21,036 bases of DNA from Deltaproteobacteria bacterium (GTDB lineage Bacteria; Myxococcota_A; UBA9160; SMWR01), in assembly GCA_019313605.1 (NCBI GenBank), contig JAFDAW010000009.1, positions 1-21,036 of the forward strand. Direction: 5' to 3'. Shown one piece after another: positions 8,009 to 14,849 of this stretch (the stretch's first letter is position 1; each line of letters begins with the position of its first letter). Made by a program: the position numbers and the translations under genes. The notes beneath the pieces are model-generated. The model had not been told where the DNA came from and did no database searches. It worked only from the letters and a program-made list of their open reading frames with translations.

Positions 8009-8062
8009 GGGGGGTAGAGGTATCGGGCTCGAACCCCATGTCGCCCGATACCTCTACCCCCC
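8009..8062. repeat. Long perfect palindrome E1 (20-bp arms, 14-base loop)
   Basis: The 20 bases at 8009-8028 (GGGGGGTAGAGGTATCGGGC) are exactly complementary to 8043-8062, with no mismatch. The loop is TCGAACCCCATGTC (8029-8042). Read on the minus strand, the centre (8019-8052) is GGTATC, two bases, GCGACATGGGGTTCGAG, three bases, GATACC. The same core occurs in element E2 in the opposite orientation, while the outer arms of the two elements are unrelated. The element lies in a non-coding spacer. Confidence 0.85.
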
Positions 8063-8104
8063 ACCTCGGCCCCGGTCGGCCAGTTCGCGAAACAGCCACC
8101 GAGC

Positions 8105-8119
8105 GCGACATGGTTTTCG
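8105..8119 (+). repeat. Degenerate third copy of the palindrome core
   Basis: GCGACATGGTTTTCG matches the first 15 bases of the shared E1/E2 core (GCGACATGGGGTTCG) at 13 positions, in the same orientation as E2. It lies between the two palindromes and has no obvious complementary arms. It could be a decayed element or a chance match; two mismatches in 15 bases so close to the intact copies favours relatedness. Confidence 0.45.
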
Positions 8120-8142
8120 TCGATTTGAGGAGAGCGTCACTA

Positions 8143-8210
8143 GGAGCGGGAGGCGAGGGGGTATCACGCGACATGGGGTTCGAGAGGGATACCCCCTCGC
8201 CTCCCGCTCC
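8143..8210. repeat. Long perfect palindrome E2 (23-bp arms, 22-base loop)
   Basis: The 23 bases at 8143-8165 are exactly complementary to 8188-8210 with no mismatch. The arm begins GGAGCGGGAGGCGAGG and ends GGTATC next to the loop. The 22-base loop (8166-8187) contains GACATGGGGTTCGA, the exact reverse complement of the whole E1 loop. The core at 8160-8193 matches the E1 core in inverted orientation: 29 fixed positions and five free ones. The two elements lie 80 bases apart as an inverted pair. Confidence 0.85.
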
Positions 8211-8278
8211 CTGAGACCGTCCTGCTTAAAGGGGGTCCATCCGACTCGCGTTCAAAAGTGGACGGCGGGCAAAGAAAA

Positions 8279-8332
8279 CCCCGGGAGCAGGTACGTGACC
8301 CTTACGCGGCTACGGTGCCCGCGCTCCCGGGG
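8279..8332. repeat. Inverted repeat E3 (10-bp perfect arms, 34-base loop)
   Basis: CCCCGGGAGC at 8279-8288 is exactly complementary to GCTCCCGGGG at 8323-8332. Just inside, GGTAC can pair with GTGCC (one G-T pair), extending the stem after a small internal loop. The central sequence does not match the E1/E2 core, although GGTAC sits where GGTATC sits in those elements. It may be a distant relative or an independent structure. Confidence 0.6.
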
Positions 8333-8340
8333 CGGTGGCT

Positions 8341-8405
8341 CTGGGAATCGTGCGTCCCAGTTACACCGAAACGATCTAAAAATTCGGTTCGGCGTCTAGG
8401 ACGCC
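8341..8405. repeat. Cluster of three short hairpins
   Basis: Three consecutive foldbacks: CTGGGA/TCCCAG (8341-8346 with 8355-8360), ACCGAA/TTCGGT (8365-8370 with 8383-8388) and GGCGTC/GACGCC (8391-8396 with 8400-8405). Each stem is six perfect base pairs. They follow E3 directly, which suggests a structured transcript or a tract of palindromic debris. Confidence 0.5.
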
Positions 8406-8548
8406 ACCACCTCACTCACCGTAGTCTGTTTATGATGCACCGAATCACCTCCGTTTCGGCGTCGAGGACACCCAGCGAGGCCCAGACCCCGCCTCCAATC
8501 CCGGTATTCGGGGTGGTCGCCGTTACCTCCCCTCCGGGCCGCCTCGGG

Positions 8549-8596
8549 CTCCAGCACGGTGGCTGGAGGCGAGACTCGGGGGCGAGTGAGGCCCCC
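8549..8596. repeat. Two adjacent GC-rich hairpins upstream of the MBL-fold gene
   Basis: CTCCAGC (8549-8555) pairs with GCTGGAG (8562-8568) around a six-base loop. GGGGGC (8578-8583) pairs with GCCCCC (8591-8596) around a seven-base loop and is followed by TTGC. They lie 75 to 120 bases before the start codon at 8671. They could be leader structures or weak terminators of an unseen upstream transcript. Confidence 0.45.
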
Positions 8597-8670
8597 TTGC
8601 AACAGAACGTATCGGATGACCGCAGATCGTCCAGCGCAGTCCCACCACGCGGTGCCAGGAAGCCGCTAGG

Positions 8671-9693
8671 ATGGAGTCCGTTCGACACCGCCGCTTCCCG
8701 AATGATCTCAACGGATGGCCCATCGTGTTCCCCTTTCGCATCGCCGCGCTCGTCGTCGTCGCCGCGGTCGCAGCCATGGCCTGGGTGCTGACCTGTGGGG
8801 CCTGGCGGCTAGAGGAAGAGGTCGATCGCGTCGGGCCGCTCGAGACGCGCAACTACGCCCGCCTGACCGTCATCACCGTGGGGACCGGAGATCGGCACGA
8901 GAACCCCGCGCGCCGCGGTCCCGCGACGGCGATCGGGCTCGGTGAGCGGATCGTTCTCGTGGACGCGGGCCGCGCGTTGGCGGGCGCGCTGCGCCTCGCG
9001 CGCATTCCCGCAAAGCAGCCCGACACCGTCTATCTCACGAGCCTGCTGCCCGAGAACGTCGTCGGTCTCGACGATTTCCTGCTGATCAGCTGGATCAACG
9101 GTCGCGAGACACCCTTGCGGGTCGTGGGACCGCGGGGAACGCGCGCACTCGCGGATGCGCTGATCGGCGCCCACCGCTCCGGGATCGAAGCGCGCGCGGG
9201 CGGGATGGGAATCCGGTCGGCCGCGCCGCAGGTCGAGGTCGTCGAGATCTCGGACGGCTGGTCGGAGCAGCTTGGAGACCTCCAGGTACGCGCGGGCGCA
9301 CTTCCCGGCGGACCGATCGATGCGCTCGCCTATCGGTTCGAAGCACGCGGCCACTCCGCGGTGATCGCAGGGGCGGGGTGGGCCGAAGCGGAGCTGATCG
9401 AATTCGCGCGGGGCGCAAACCTGCTGGTCCACGAGGCCGTCTACATCCCGACGCCGGAAGTCGCGGAGCAGATGGAGTTCGACGAAGATCCGGAGCTGCT
9501 GCTGCGTGCGGCGCGCGAGCACACGGCGATCGATGCGGTCGGTGCGCTCGCCCAACAGGCCGGCGTCGAAACCCTTGTGCTGGTTCGGATGCGCCCCCCG
9601 CCCGTCTACGCCCTGCAGATTACGAGCGTGGTGAACGACACATTCGATGGACGCATCTCGATCGCCGAGGACGGCGATGAGTTTATACCGTAA
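8671..9693 (+). CDS. Membrane-anchored RNase Z/AtsA-like metallo-beta-lactamase-fold protein with lost metal ligands
   Basis: A 340-residue protein with one N-terminal transmembrane anchor (IAALVVVAAVAAMAWVL, about 24-40). Its domain follows RNase Z/arylsulfatase-like MBL proteins strand by strand: LTVITVGTGDRHENPARRGP, then IVLVDAG (94-100), then GLDDFLL. The defining HxHxDH metal motif is replaced: TSLLPEN at 123-129 stands where T-H-L-H-x-D-H is expected. The later GD(T) aspartate is replaced (AGAG, 233-236) and the final LTH histidine is Arg306. Two histidines remain (LLVHEAVY His254; REHTAIDA His284). A normal two-metal centre is therefore unlikely, and the function may be binding rather than hydrolysis. 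AGGAAG lies eight bases before the ATG at 8671; an in-frame GTG at 8725 is an alternative start. Its 3' end overlaps the convergent rhomboid gene by 11 bases. Confidence 0.8.
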   Translation: MESVRHRRFPNDLNGWPIVFPFRIAALVVVAAVAAMAWVLTCGAWRLEEEVDRVGPLETRNYARLTVITVGTGDRHENPARRGPATAIGLGERIVLVDAGRALAGALRLARIPAKQPDTVYLTSLLPENVVGLDDFLLISWINGRETPLRVVGPRGTRALADALIGAHRSGIEARAGGMGIRSAAPQVEVVEISDGWSEQLGDLQVRAGALPGGPIDALAYRFEARGHSAVIAGAGWAEAELIEFARGANLLVHEAVYIPTPEVAEQMEFDEDPELLLRAAREHTAIDAVGALAQQAGVETLVLVRMRPPPVYALQITSVVNDTFDGRISIAEDGDEFIP

Positions 9694-11110
9694 GGCCGGG
9701 GTTCTCCGGTTCAACCTCGACTGGTGGATGGTTCTCGTTGGGATCGCGAAACATCGGCGGGATGTACTCGGGTCGATCGTCGCGCGCGCGTTCTCCCGTA
9801 AAACGGCGGCGCTGCTCGCGGTAATAATCGTCGTCGGGCTCCAGGGTGATCGCTTCGTCGATCGTGCTGATCGCGTCGGCATCGCGACCGAGCCCGAACT
9901 GCACTTCGGCGAGGGTATCGAGGATCGTCGGCTCGGACCGAACGGTTTCCATCACCGCCCGCTCCGCGAGCAGTAGCGCCGCTTTGAGTTCGTCTTGCGT
10001 CACTTCCGGAGCTGTCGCGATCATCCACGCGTAGTCGTTGAGTTCGACCGGCGAGATCCCGGGCAAACGCGACTTGCGAGCCGCGTAGCGCGCCGCCGCA
10101 TTCCCGTCGGCAAAGACGTCGATACTCGCCGTGGCCACCGAAAACACCGTTGCGGTCAGCAGGACGCCACACATCGCCCGAACCCACAAAGCCGGCGGGG
10201 CCAAGATGCGACGCCCGACCCACGCCGTCGCGGCTGCACCCGAAACCAGTCCACCGATATGTGCGGCAAGAGCAATGAACGGAACCAATGCGCCGATGAC
10301 GATATTGACGGCGAGGATGATCCAAAGGCTGCGACGCGGGAAACGCCACCAGGCGGGGAGTTCTTCGGCGTAGCGGTAATCCAGCCAGAGCACGCTTCCG
10401 GCCAGACCGAATACGATGCCCGATGCACCGACGACCATGAAATTTCCGAACATGCCGCCGGTGACCATCGCGCCAACTGCGGAAATACCCATCACGCAGG
10501 CGGTTCGCGCAGAACCCAGCGGGCGCTCCACGAGGAAACCGAGCGCCATCAATGCGAGGAGATTGAGCGTAATGTGGGCAATGCCCGCAAAACCACCCTG
10601 CGCGTGAAGCAGGTTGGCGGTCAAGATGCGCCAGACATCCCCGTCTGCGACGAGCGCGGCGCTGTAGTGGCCCGCGAGCGTGACCCGAAAACCGAGCGCC
10701 AATTGGGCCAGATAGACCAGGATGCATAACGCGATGAGCGTCTGCGTCGCGCGCGGCCTGGGTGGGTTTTCGCTGATCTGGTCGATCCGGTCCAGGCTCG
10801 CGAGGCGCCGCTCACCGTCGGGTAAGCTCTGAATCCGCGCGCGCAGCGCACCCGCAAGGCGCTCGAGGGAGTCGTAGTTTTCGAAATTTCCGCGTGGAAG
10901 CAGGTAGACGGATTTGCGCGCACCAAGCCACAGCGCCTGCGCGGACACGCCAATATGGGTGATGTCCGTATAGCGGGTGTGGATCGACGCGGAGCGACGG
11001 GCGCTGCGCGGATGCCAGATCCCGTCGTCGTCGAGCACGATCGGAGAGCGGTCACCGCGCTGCGGAAACGTACTTCCGGTACCCGCAAAAGAATCGAAAC
11101 TGAAACTCAC
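9683..11110 (-). CDS. Rhomboid-family intramembrane serine protease with N-terminal PH-like and C-terminal TPR regions
   Basis: A 475-residue membrane protein. Residues about 22-95 form a soluble beta-rich region (YTDITHIGV, SVYLLPRGNFEN) resembling a bacterial PH-like domain. The rhomboid core spans about 122-330 and contains His179/Asn183 (HITLN), the catalytic serine in GASG (Ser230) and the catalytic histidine in AAHIGG (His284), so the protease should be active. Residues about 345-440 (LNDYAWMIATAP, LDTLAEVQFGLGRDADAI) look like TPR-type helical repeats. The start is GTG at 11110, with a stop codon four codons upstream in frame, so no longer form is possible. It begins 23 bases after actF on the same strand, so it is probably the last gene of the act operon; a role in the biogenesis or quality control of the complex is inference. 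Confidence 0.88.
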   Translation of the reverse strand: MSFSFDSFAGTGSTFPQRGDRSPIVLDDDGIWHPRSARRSASIHTRYTDITHIGVSAQALWLGARKSVYLLPRGNFENYDSLERLAGALRARIQSLPDGERRLASLDRIDQISENPPRPRATQTLIALCILVYLAQLALGFRVTLAGHYSAALVADGDVWRILTANLLHAQGGFAGIAHITLNLLALMALGFLVERPLGSARTACVMGISAVGAMVTGGMFGNFMVVGASGIVFGLAGSVLWLDYRYAEELPAWWRFPRRSLWIILAVNIVIGALVPFIALAAHIGGLVSGAAATAWVGRRILAPPALWVRAMCGVLLTATVFSVATASIDVFADGNAAARYAARKSRLPGISPVELNDYAWMIATAPEVTQDELKAALLLAERAVMETVRSEPTILDTLAEVQFGLGRDADAISTIDEAITLEPDDDYYREQRRRFTGERARDDRPEYIPPMFRDPNENHPPVEVEPENPGLTV

Positions 11111-11133
11111 GCCGAGAGATTAGCGCGCGCGAG

Positions 11134-12402
11134 CTAGCGACGAGGAACGGGCAGCGTCGGGAAGATGCGGCTGTAGAGCAGGAAGACCAGCGCGAAGGCG
11201 CCGAGGAATCCCGCTGCGATTCCCAACTGCACCGGTCCGAGCCATGCGAGGCCGTCGTCCGGAACCAGGGACGGCCAGACCAGCACGTTTCGCTCGATCC
11301 AGAAGCCGGTCAGCATGATGGCCGCAATCGGGCCTACGATGTACCAGCTGCGCTTGGGGGCCTGACCGAGCAACATCCAGAACGGGATGATCCAGATGCA
11401 CGCCCACGCAATCAACGAAGTCTTCACGTAGGGCTCGTCGAGGTGCTCGGCCGCGAAGTACCAGGTGTCCTGGAGAAACTGCGAACCGAGGCGCAGCTCG
11501 AAGAACTGGGTTTCTTCGGGGAGGTTCCCGTACCAGATCACGATGTACTGCGAGAAGAACAGGTACATCCAGAAGATCGAGAACGCGAAGAGCATCTTGC
11601 CGAGGTCGTGGAAGCGATCCTTGGTGAGCTCGCCCTCCCAACCCGGCGCGTTGCGGAGCAATACGCAGATCACCGTCGTCATCGCGATCCCCGACAGGAA
11701 TCCGCTCCAGGTGAAATACCAGCCGAACATCGTCGAGAACCAGGTCGGCGTGAGTGACATGACCTGGTCGTAGCCGACGACCGTGTAACCAAACGCGTAG
11801 ACGAGCCCGATGATCGGCGCGAGCACCCGCAGCTTACGGGCCGATTCGCTCAGCTCAACATCGTCGCCGCGCCAATTCGCACTCCAACGCGCGAACATTC
11901 CCTTGGCGCGCGGCGCCCGCTCTGCGGCGCCCTCGAGCGCCGGACGAACCGAGAGCTTGAGGAAGCGAATCGACAGCACACTCAGGACGAACAGGATCGC
12001 GAGGTCCGTGATGTAGACGCGCGGGATCGTAAGCCAGCCTTCCTTGCCCATCGGCGCGCCGTGGATCCAGTTGGTGTGAATCGACTCGCGGCCGAAGTAG
12101 CCGATCGCGAGCAGCACGAAGCTGATCGGAACCCACGCGGCGAGGCCCTCGGCAACGTGGCGAATCGGCCCGGGCCAGTTGGCGTCGATGATCACGATCG
12201 CACACGCCAGGCAGAGACCGCCCTGCGCGAGCGTCGCCCAGTAGATGAAGTTAACGTGGTAGGCGCGCCAGGCGGTGTCGGCGTCCGTCGAGAGGCCATA
12301 CCCAAACGAGGCGATGCCAATCGCCACCAGTGCGATGCAGATTCCGATCAGGGACGTCGGAAAATCGCGCGGATTCGCTCGCTCCAGCTCAAACGCGCTC
12401 AC
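11134..12402 (-). CDS. actF: Alternative Complex III subunit ActF (NrfD-like, quinol-binding subunit 2)
   Basis: A 422-residue polytopic membrane protein of the NrfD/PsrC superfamily with about ten hydrophobic segments, for example LIGICIALVAIGIASFGYG and LAWLGPVQLGIAAGFLGAFALVFLLY. Family blocks include VNFIYWATLAQGG near the start, GYDQVMSLTPTWFSTMFGWYF, and FSQYIVIWYGNLPEETQFF, typical of the ACIII ActF/'quinol:cytochrome c oxidoreductase quinone-binding subunit 2' group. In ACIII it pairs with ActC in the inner membrane and helps transfer quinol electrons. The ATG overlaps the actE stop by four bases (12399-12402), indicating translational coupling. It is the sixth act gene in the usual order. 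Confidence 0.93.
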   Translation of the reverse strand: MSAFELERANPRDFPTSLIGICIALVAIGIASFGYGLSTDADTAWRAYHVNFIYWATLAQGGLCLACAIVIIDANWPGPIRHVAEGLAAWVPISFVLLAIGYFGRESIHTNWIHGAPMGKEGWLTIPRVYITDLAILFVLSVLSIRFLKLSVRPALEGAAERAPRAKGMFARWSANWRGDDVELSESARKLRVLAPIIGLVYAFGYTVVGYDQVMSLTPTWFSTMFGWYFTWSGFLSGIAMTTVICVLLRNAPGWEGELTKDRFHDLGKMLFAFSIFWMYLFFSQYIVIWYGNLPEETQFFELRLGSQFLQDTWYFAAEHLDEPYVKTSLIAWACIWIIPFWMLLGQAPKRSWYIVGPIAAIMLTGFWIERNVLVWPSLVPDDGLAWLGPVQLGIAAGFLGAFALVFLLYSRIFPTLPVPRR

Positions 12403-12986
12403 TGCAGACTCCCGTTCGGATTCTCGAGGTATCGGAGATAGTTCACGACGTCCCAGCGGTCGTCCGATTGAATTCGGCTGTAATTCGGCATGCGCCGACG
12501 CCCGTAGCGAATCGTGGTGTAGATATGCCCATCACTGCGAATCCGCGCAATGCTGGTCGGACCAGCGACCGCGAGCACGCCCGCGAGCGGCCCATTGATC
12601 TCGCCCGTCACACTCACGGGTCCGTCGCCGAGACCCTGCATACCGTGACAGGTGGAGCAGAAGCGCTCGAACTGCACTTGCCCGTTTTGAATCGAACCCA
12701 GATTCGCGAGTTGCGGATTCACGAGAACGTCGGACGCCGCATCGATGATGTTGGAGACGGGTGCCTCGCCGCCATCGATCGCGACGGTGCCCTCGGGAGG
12801 CGTAAATCCCTCCCTCTGGTCGGCGTGGATCACTTCTTCGAAAGGCTGCACGGCTTTCTGCCACTTCATCTGCGGGAACCAATCGTTCGACCACTGCTCC
12901 CAGCAGCCCACCATCGTGGTCAGCGAGAGCGCGATCAGAACGAACAGGGAGCGCGACAGGCGAAGCACCGCTCTACGACTCGACAA
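12399..12986 (-). CDS. actE: Alternative Complex III subunit ActE (monohaem cytochrome c lipoprotein)
   Basis: A 195-residue periplasmic cytochrome. The N-terminus is a lipoprotein signal (LFVLIALSLTTMVGC) with the lipobox cysteine at 28. One haem-binding CSTCH lies at 110-114 and the distal ligand is probably Met166 in RRRMPNYS, as in class-I c-type cytochromes. It would take electrons from the ACIII iron-sulfur/haem chain and pass them to a soluble carrier or directly to an oxidase. The segment DGPVSVTGEINGPLAG and the C-terminal DDRWDVVNYLRYLE are typical of this subunit. Its start overlaps the actD 3' end by 14 bases and its end overlaps actF by four. Confidence 0.93.
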   Translation of the reverse strand: MSSRRAVLRLSRSLFVLIALSLTTMVGCWEQWSNDWFPQMKWQKAVQPFEEVIHADQREGFTPPEGTVAIDGGEAPVSNIIDAASDVLVNPQLANLGSIQNGQVQFERFCSTCHGMQGLGDGPVSVTGEINGPLAGVLAVAGPTSIARIRSDGHIYTTIRYGRRRMPNYSRIQSDDRWDVVNYLRYLENPNGSLQ

Positions 12987-13476
12987 GGTTCACCTCCGTC
13001 GCGTCGTGTTCGCGCAGCAGCGCATCGATCTCGGCGACGTCCTGTTCGCGACAGCGAACGACGACACCAAAATCTTCCGCAGAAAACCTCGAATTGTAGG
13101 CGGGGTCGATCTTGAACTTCGGGAGCCCGCCGAAGATGAACAGGCCCAGAACCGTCATGAGGCCGCCGAAGAGGATCGTGAGTTCGAACGCGATGATCGT
13201 GTAGGGCGGAATCGAGGTGAAGGGCTTGCCGCCGATCATGATCTGCCAGTTGTTCGCCATCCAGATGGTCATCGCGTAGCCGGTGACTACACCCACCAGG
13301 CCACCGATCAGGGTCATCAACCGGACCTTGCTGGGCTTGGGATCAACCGCGTCGTCCACCTCGGGGAAGGGAGCCGGCGCGTAGGTTTCGATGTCCGTGT
13401 AGCCGCGGGCCTGAAGCTGCTTGACGGCGGCGACCACCTGGGCCGGAAGCTCGAAAATGCCAACCAGTCGCGCCAT
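12973..13476 (-). CDS. actD: Alternative Complex III subunit ActD (DUF3341)
   Basis: A 167-residue small membrane subunit. It has the DUF3341 pattern: MARLVGIFELPAQVVAAVKQL at the start, two hydrophobic helices (LMTLIGGLVGVVTGYAMTIW; IIAFELTILFGGLMTVLGLF) and a C-terminal soluble tail with the usual AEDFGVVV strand. ActD is a structural subunit without cofactors in ACIII. The ATG at 13476 was chosen because its first base coincides with the last codon of actC (TGATG overlap), GGGGAG precedes it, and the protein then starts exactly as family members do. A longer in-frame extension upstream lies wholly inside actC and is not native. Confidence 0.92.
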   Translation of the reverse strand: MARLVGIFELPAQVVAAVKQLQARGYTDIETYAPAPFPEVDDAVDPKPSKVRLMTLIGGLVGVVTGYAMTIWMANNWQIMIGGKPFTSIPPYTIIAFELTILFGGLMTVLGLFIFGGLPKFKIDPAYNSRFSAEDFGVVVRCREQDVAEIDALLREHDATEVNLVES

Positions 13477-14849
13477 CAGTGGCTCCCCTGCGCGCCGTGC
13501 GCCTTCTCGTGAATCGCGATTTCCTTCATTTCCGCGATTGCGACGATCGGGAAGAGCTTGAGGAAGATCAGGAAAAACGTGCAGAAGAACCCGAAACTTC
13601 CGGCGAGAATGCCCATCTCGGGCCAACTCGGAATGAATTCACCCCAGACCGCCGGATTGTACTCGCGCGACAGTGCGCCGACGATGATGACGTAGCGCTC
13701 GAACCACATCCCGATGTTGATGCACACCGAAAGCACGAAGAGAAATGGCACGTTGACGCGCAACTTCTTGAACCACAGCAGCTGTGGCAAGACGGTATTG
13801 AAGATGATCATCACCCAGGTCGAGATCCAGTAGGGGCCAAAGGCGCGCAGCCAGAAAGCGGTCTGCTCGGCCTCGACGCCGCTGTACCAGGACATGAAGT
13901 ACTCGGCCGCGTACGCGTAGCCACAGATGATCGAGGTCAACAGGATAAAGCGCGACATGTTTTCGAAGTGGTAATCGGTGATGTAGGCCTCGAGGCCGAA
14001 GATCCGGCGCACCGGGATCATCAGCGTGAGAACCATCGCGAAACCCGAGAAGATCGCGCCCGCCACGAAGTACGGCGCGAAGATCGTGGTGTGCCAACCG
14101 GGCACGAGTGCCATCGCGAAGTCCCAGGAAACGACACTGTGGACCGAAAGGACGAGTGGCGTCGCAAGCCCGGACAGGTGCAGCACCGAGCGGTTGTGGG
14201 CCTTCCACTGGCTGGAATTCCCCACCCAGCCGAGCGCGAGGACGGTATAGAGGACCTTCTTCCAACCCGTCGCACGGTCGCGCGCGATCGCGATGTCCGG
14301 AATCAACCCCACGTAGAGGAACAGGATCGAAATCGTCGCGTAGGTGCTGATCGCGAAGGTGTCCCAGAGCAGCGGGCTCTTGAAGTTCACCCAGAGGCCG
14401 CGCTGATTGGGGTACGGCAGGATGAAGTAGGACTTCCAGATCCGACCGACGTGGATGCCGAGGAATTGCGCGGCCGTGAGCACCGCAAAGACCGTCATCG
14501 CCTCGGCGCCACGGTTGATCGCGTTGCGCCACTTCGCGCGGAAGAGGAACAGGATCGCAGAGATCAACGTACCGGCGTGCGCGATACCGACCCAGAAGAC
14601 GAACGTGACGACGTAGACTCCCCAGAAGACGGGGTGCGCGTAGCCAGCGATGCCGAGCCCCTTGTAGACCTGCCAGATCCAGATCCCACCAGCGAGGTGC
14701 ATGAAGAAGAGCGCCAGCCCGAGCAGGAACCAGTAGCCCGGAGAGGTTCCCTTCATCACGGCCAGCAGGTCGCGATTGGTCTGGGAATCCGGCGGCATCG
14801 GAACCGGGCGGATCATTCCCGCAACAGTGTTGGTCGGCGGCGGTGTCAT
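13476..14849 (-). CDS. actC: Alternative Complex III subunit ActC (NrfD/PsrC-like membrane subunit)
   Basis: A 457-residue integral membrane protein of the polysulfide-reductase NrfD family with about ten transmembrane helices. Diagnostic blocks are FFMHLAGGIWIWQVYKGLGIAGYAHP's WIW region, FVFWVGIAHAGTLISAILFL, SVHSVVSWDFAMALVPGWH, and YFVAGAIFSGFAMVLTLM. ActC carries the likely quinol site facing the iron-sulfur protein ActB and may also take part in proton translocation (known for the family, not shown here). It overlaps actB by four bases (14846-14849, ATGA) and actD by one, so the whole block is translationally coupled. Confidence 0.95.
   Translation of the reverse strand: MTPPPTNTVAGMIRPVPMPPDSQTNRDLLAVMKGTSPGYWFLLGLALFFMHLAGGIWIWQVYKGLGIAGYAHPVFWGVYVVTFVFWVGIAHAGTLISAILFLFRAKWRNAINRGAEAMTVFAVLTAAQFLGIHVGRIWKSYFILPYPNQRGLWVNFKSPLLWDTFAISTYATISILFLYVGLIPDIAIARDRATGWKKVLYTVLALGWVGNSSQWKAHNRSVLHLSGLATPLVLSVHSVVSWDFAMALVPGWHTTIFAPYFVAGAIFSGFAMVLTLMIPVRRIFGLEAYITDYHFENMSRFILLTSIICGYAYAAEYFMSWYSGVEAEQTAFWLRAFGPYWISTWVMIIFNTVLPQLLWFKKLRVNVPFLFVLSVCINIGMWFERYVIIVGALSREYNPAVWGEFIPSWPEMGILAGSFGFFCTFFLIFLKLFPIVAIAEMKEIAIHEKAHGAQGSH

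Larger units (their letters stand above)
7629..8670. other. 1.04-kb non-coding divergent spacer with dense hairpins
   Basis: This stretch lies between the acyl-CoA ligase (minus) and the MBL-fold gene (plus), which both read away from it. Hairpins here therefore cannot be terminators for either neighbour. Open frames inside are short, overlap each other on both strands and show no family. From 8009 to 8596 there is a succession of inverted repeats, listed separately. From 7629 to 8008 only minor foldbacks were seen. An imperfect GGCTGT (7983-7988) / ACAGCC (8092-8097) pair encloses the first long palindrome. Confidence 0.6.

Noticed and set aside
8009..8210. Integron attC sites or tRNA-like T-arms (GGGTTCGAG looks like a T-loop)
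   Set aside because: No paired R/L boxes with the GTTRRRY core sites and no integrase in the window. The T-stem does not pair around the TTCGA and no acceptor or anticodon arms are present.
8009..8332. CRISPR array
   Set aside because: Only two intact copies, in inverted orientation, with no regular direct repeats or spacers and no cas genes.
7950..8399. Short open frames across the palindromes on both strands
   Set aside because: They overlap each other, start within repeats, lack good ribosome sites and show no family. The shared DMGFE-type peptide is explained by the shared DNA core and is kept only as an observation.
13477..13626. N-terminal extension of ActD
   Set aside because: It lies wholly inside actC in another frame, is Arg/Pro-rich, and the ATG at 13476 gives the exact family N-terminus.
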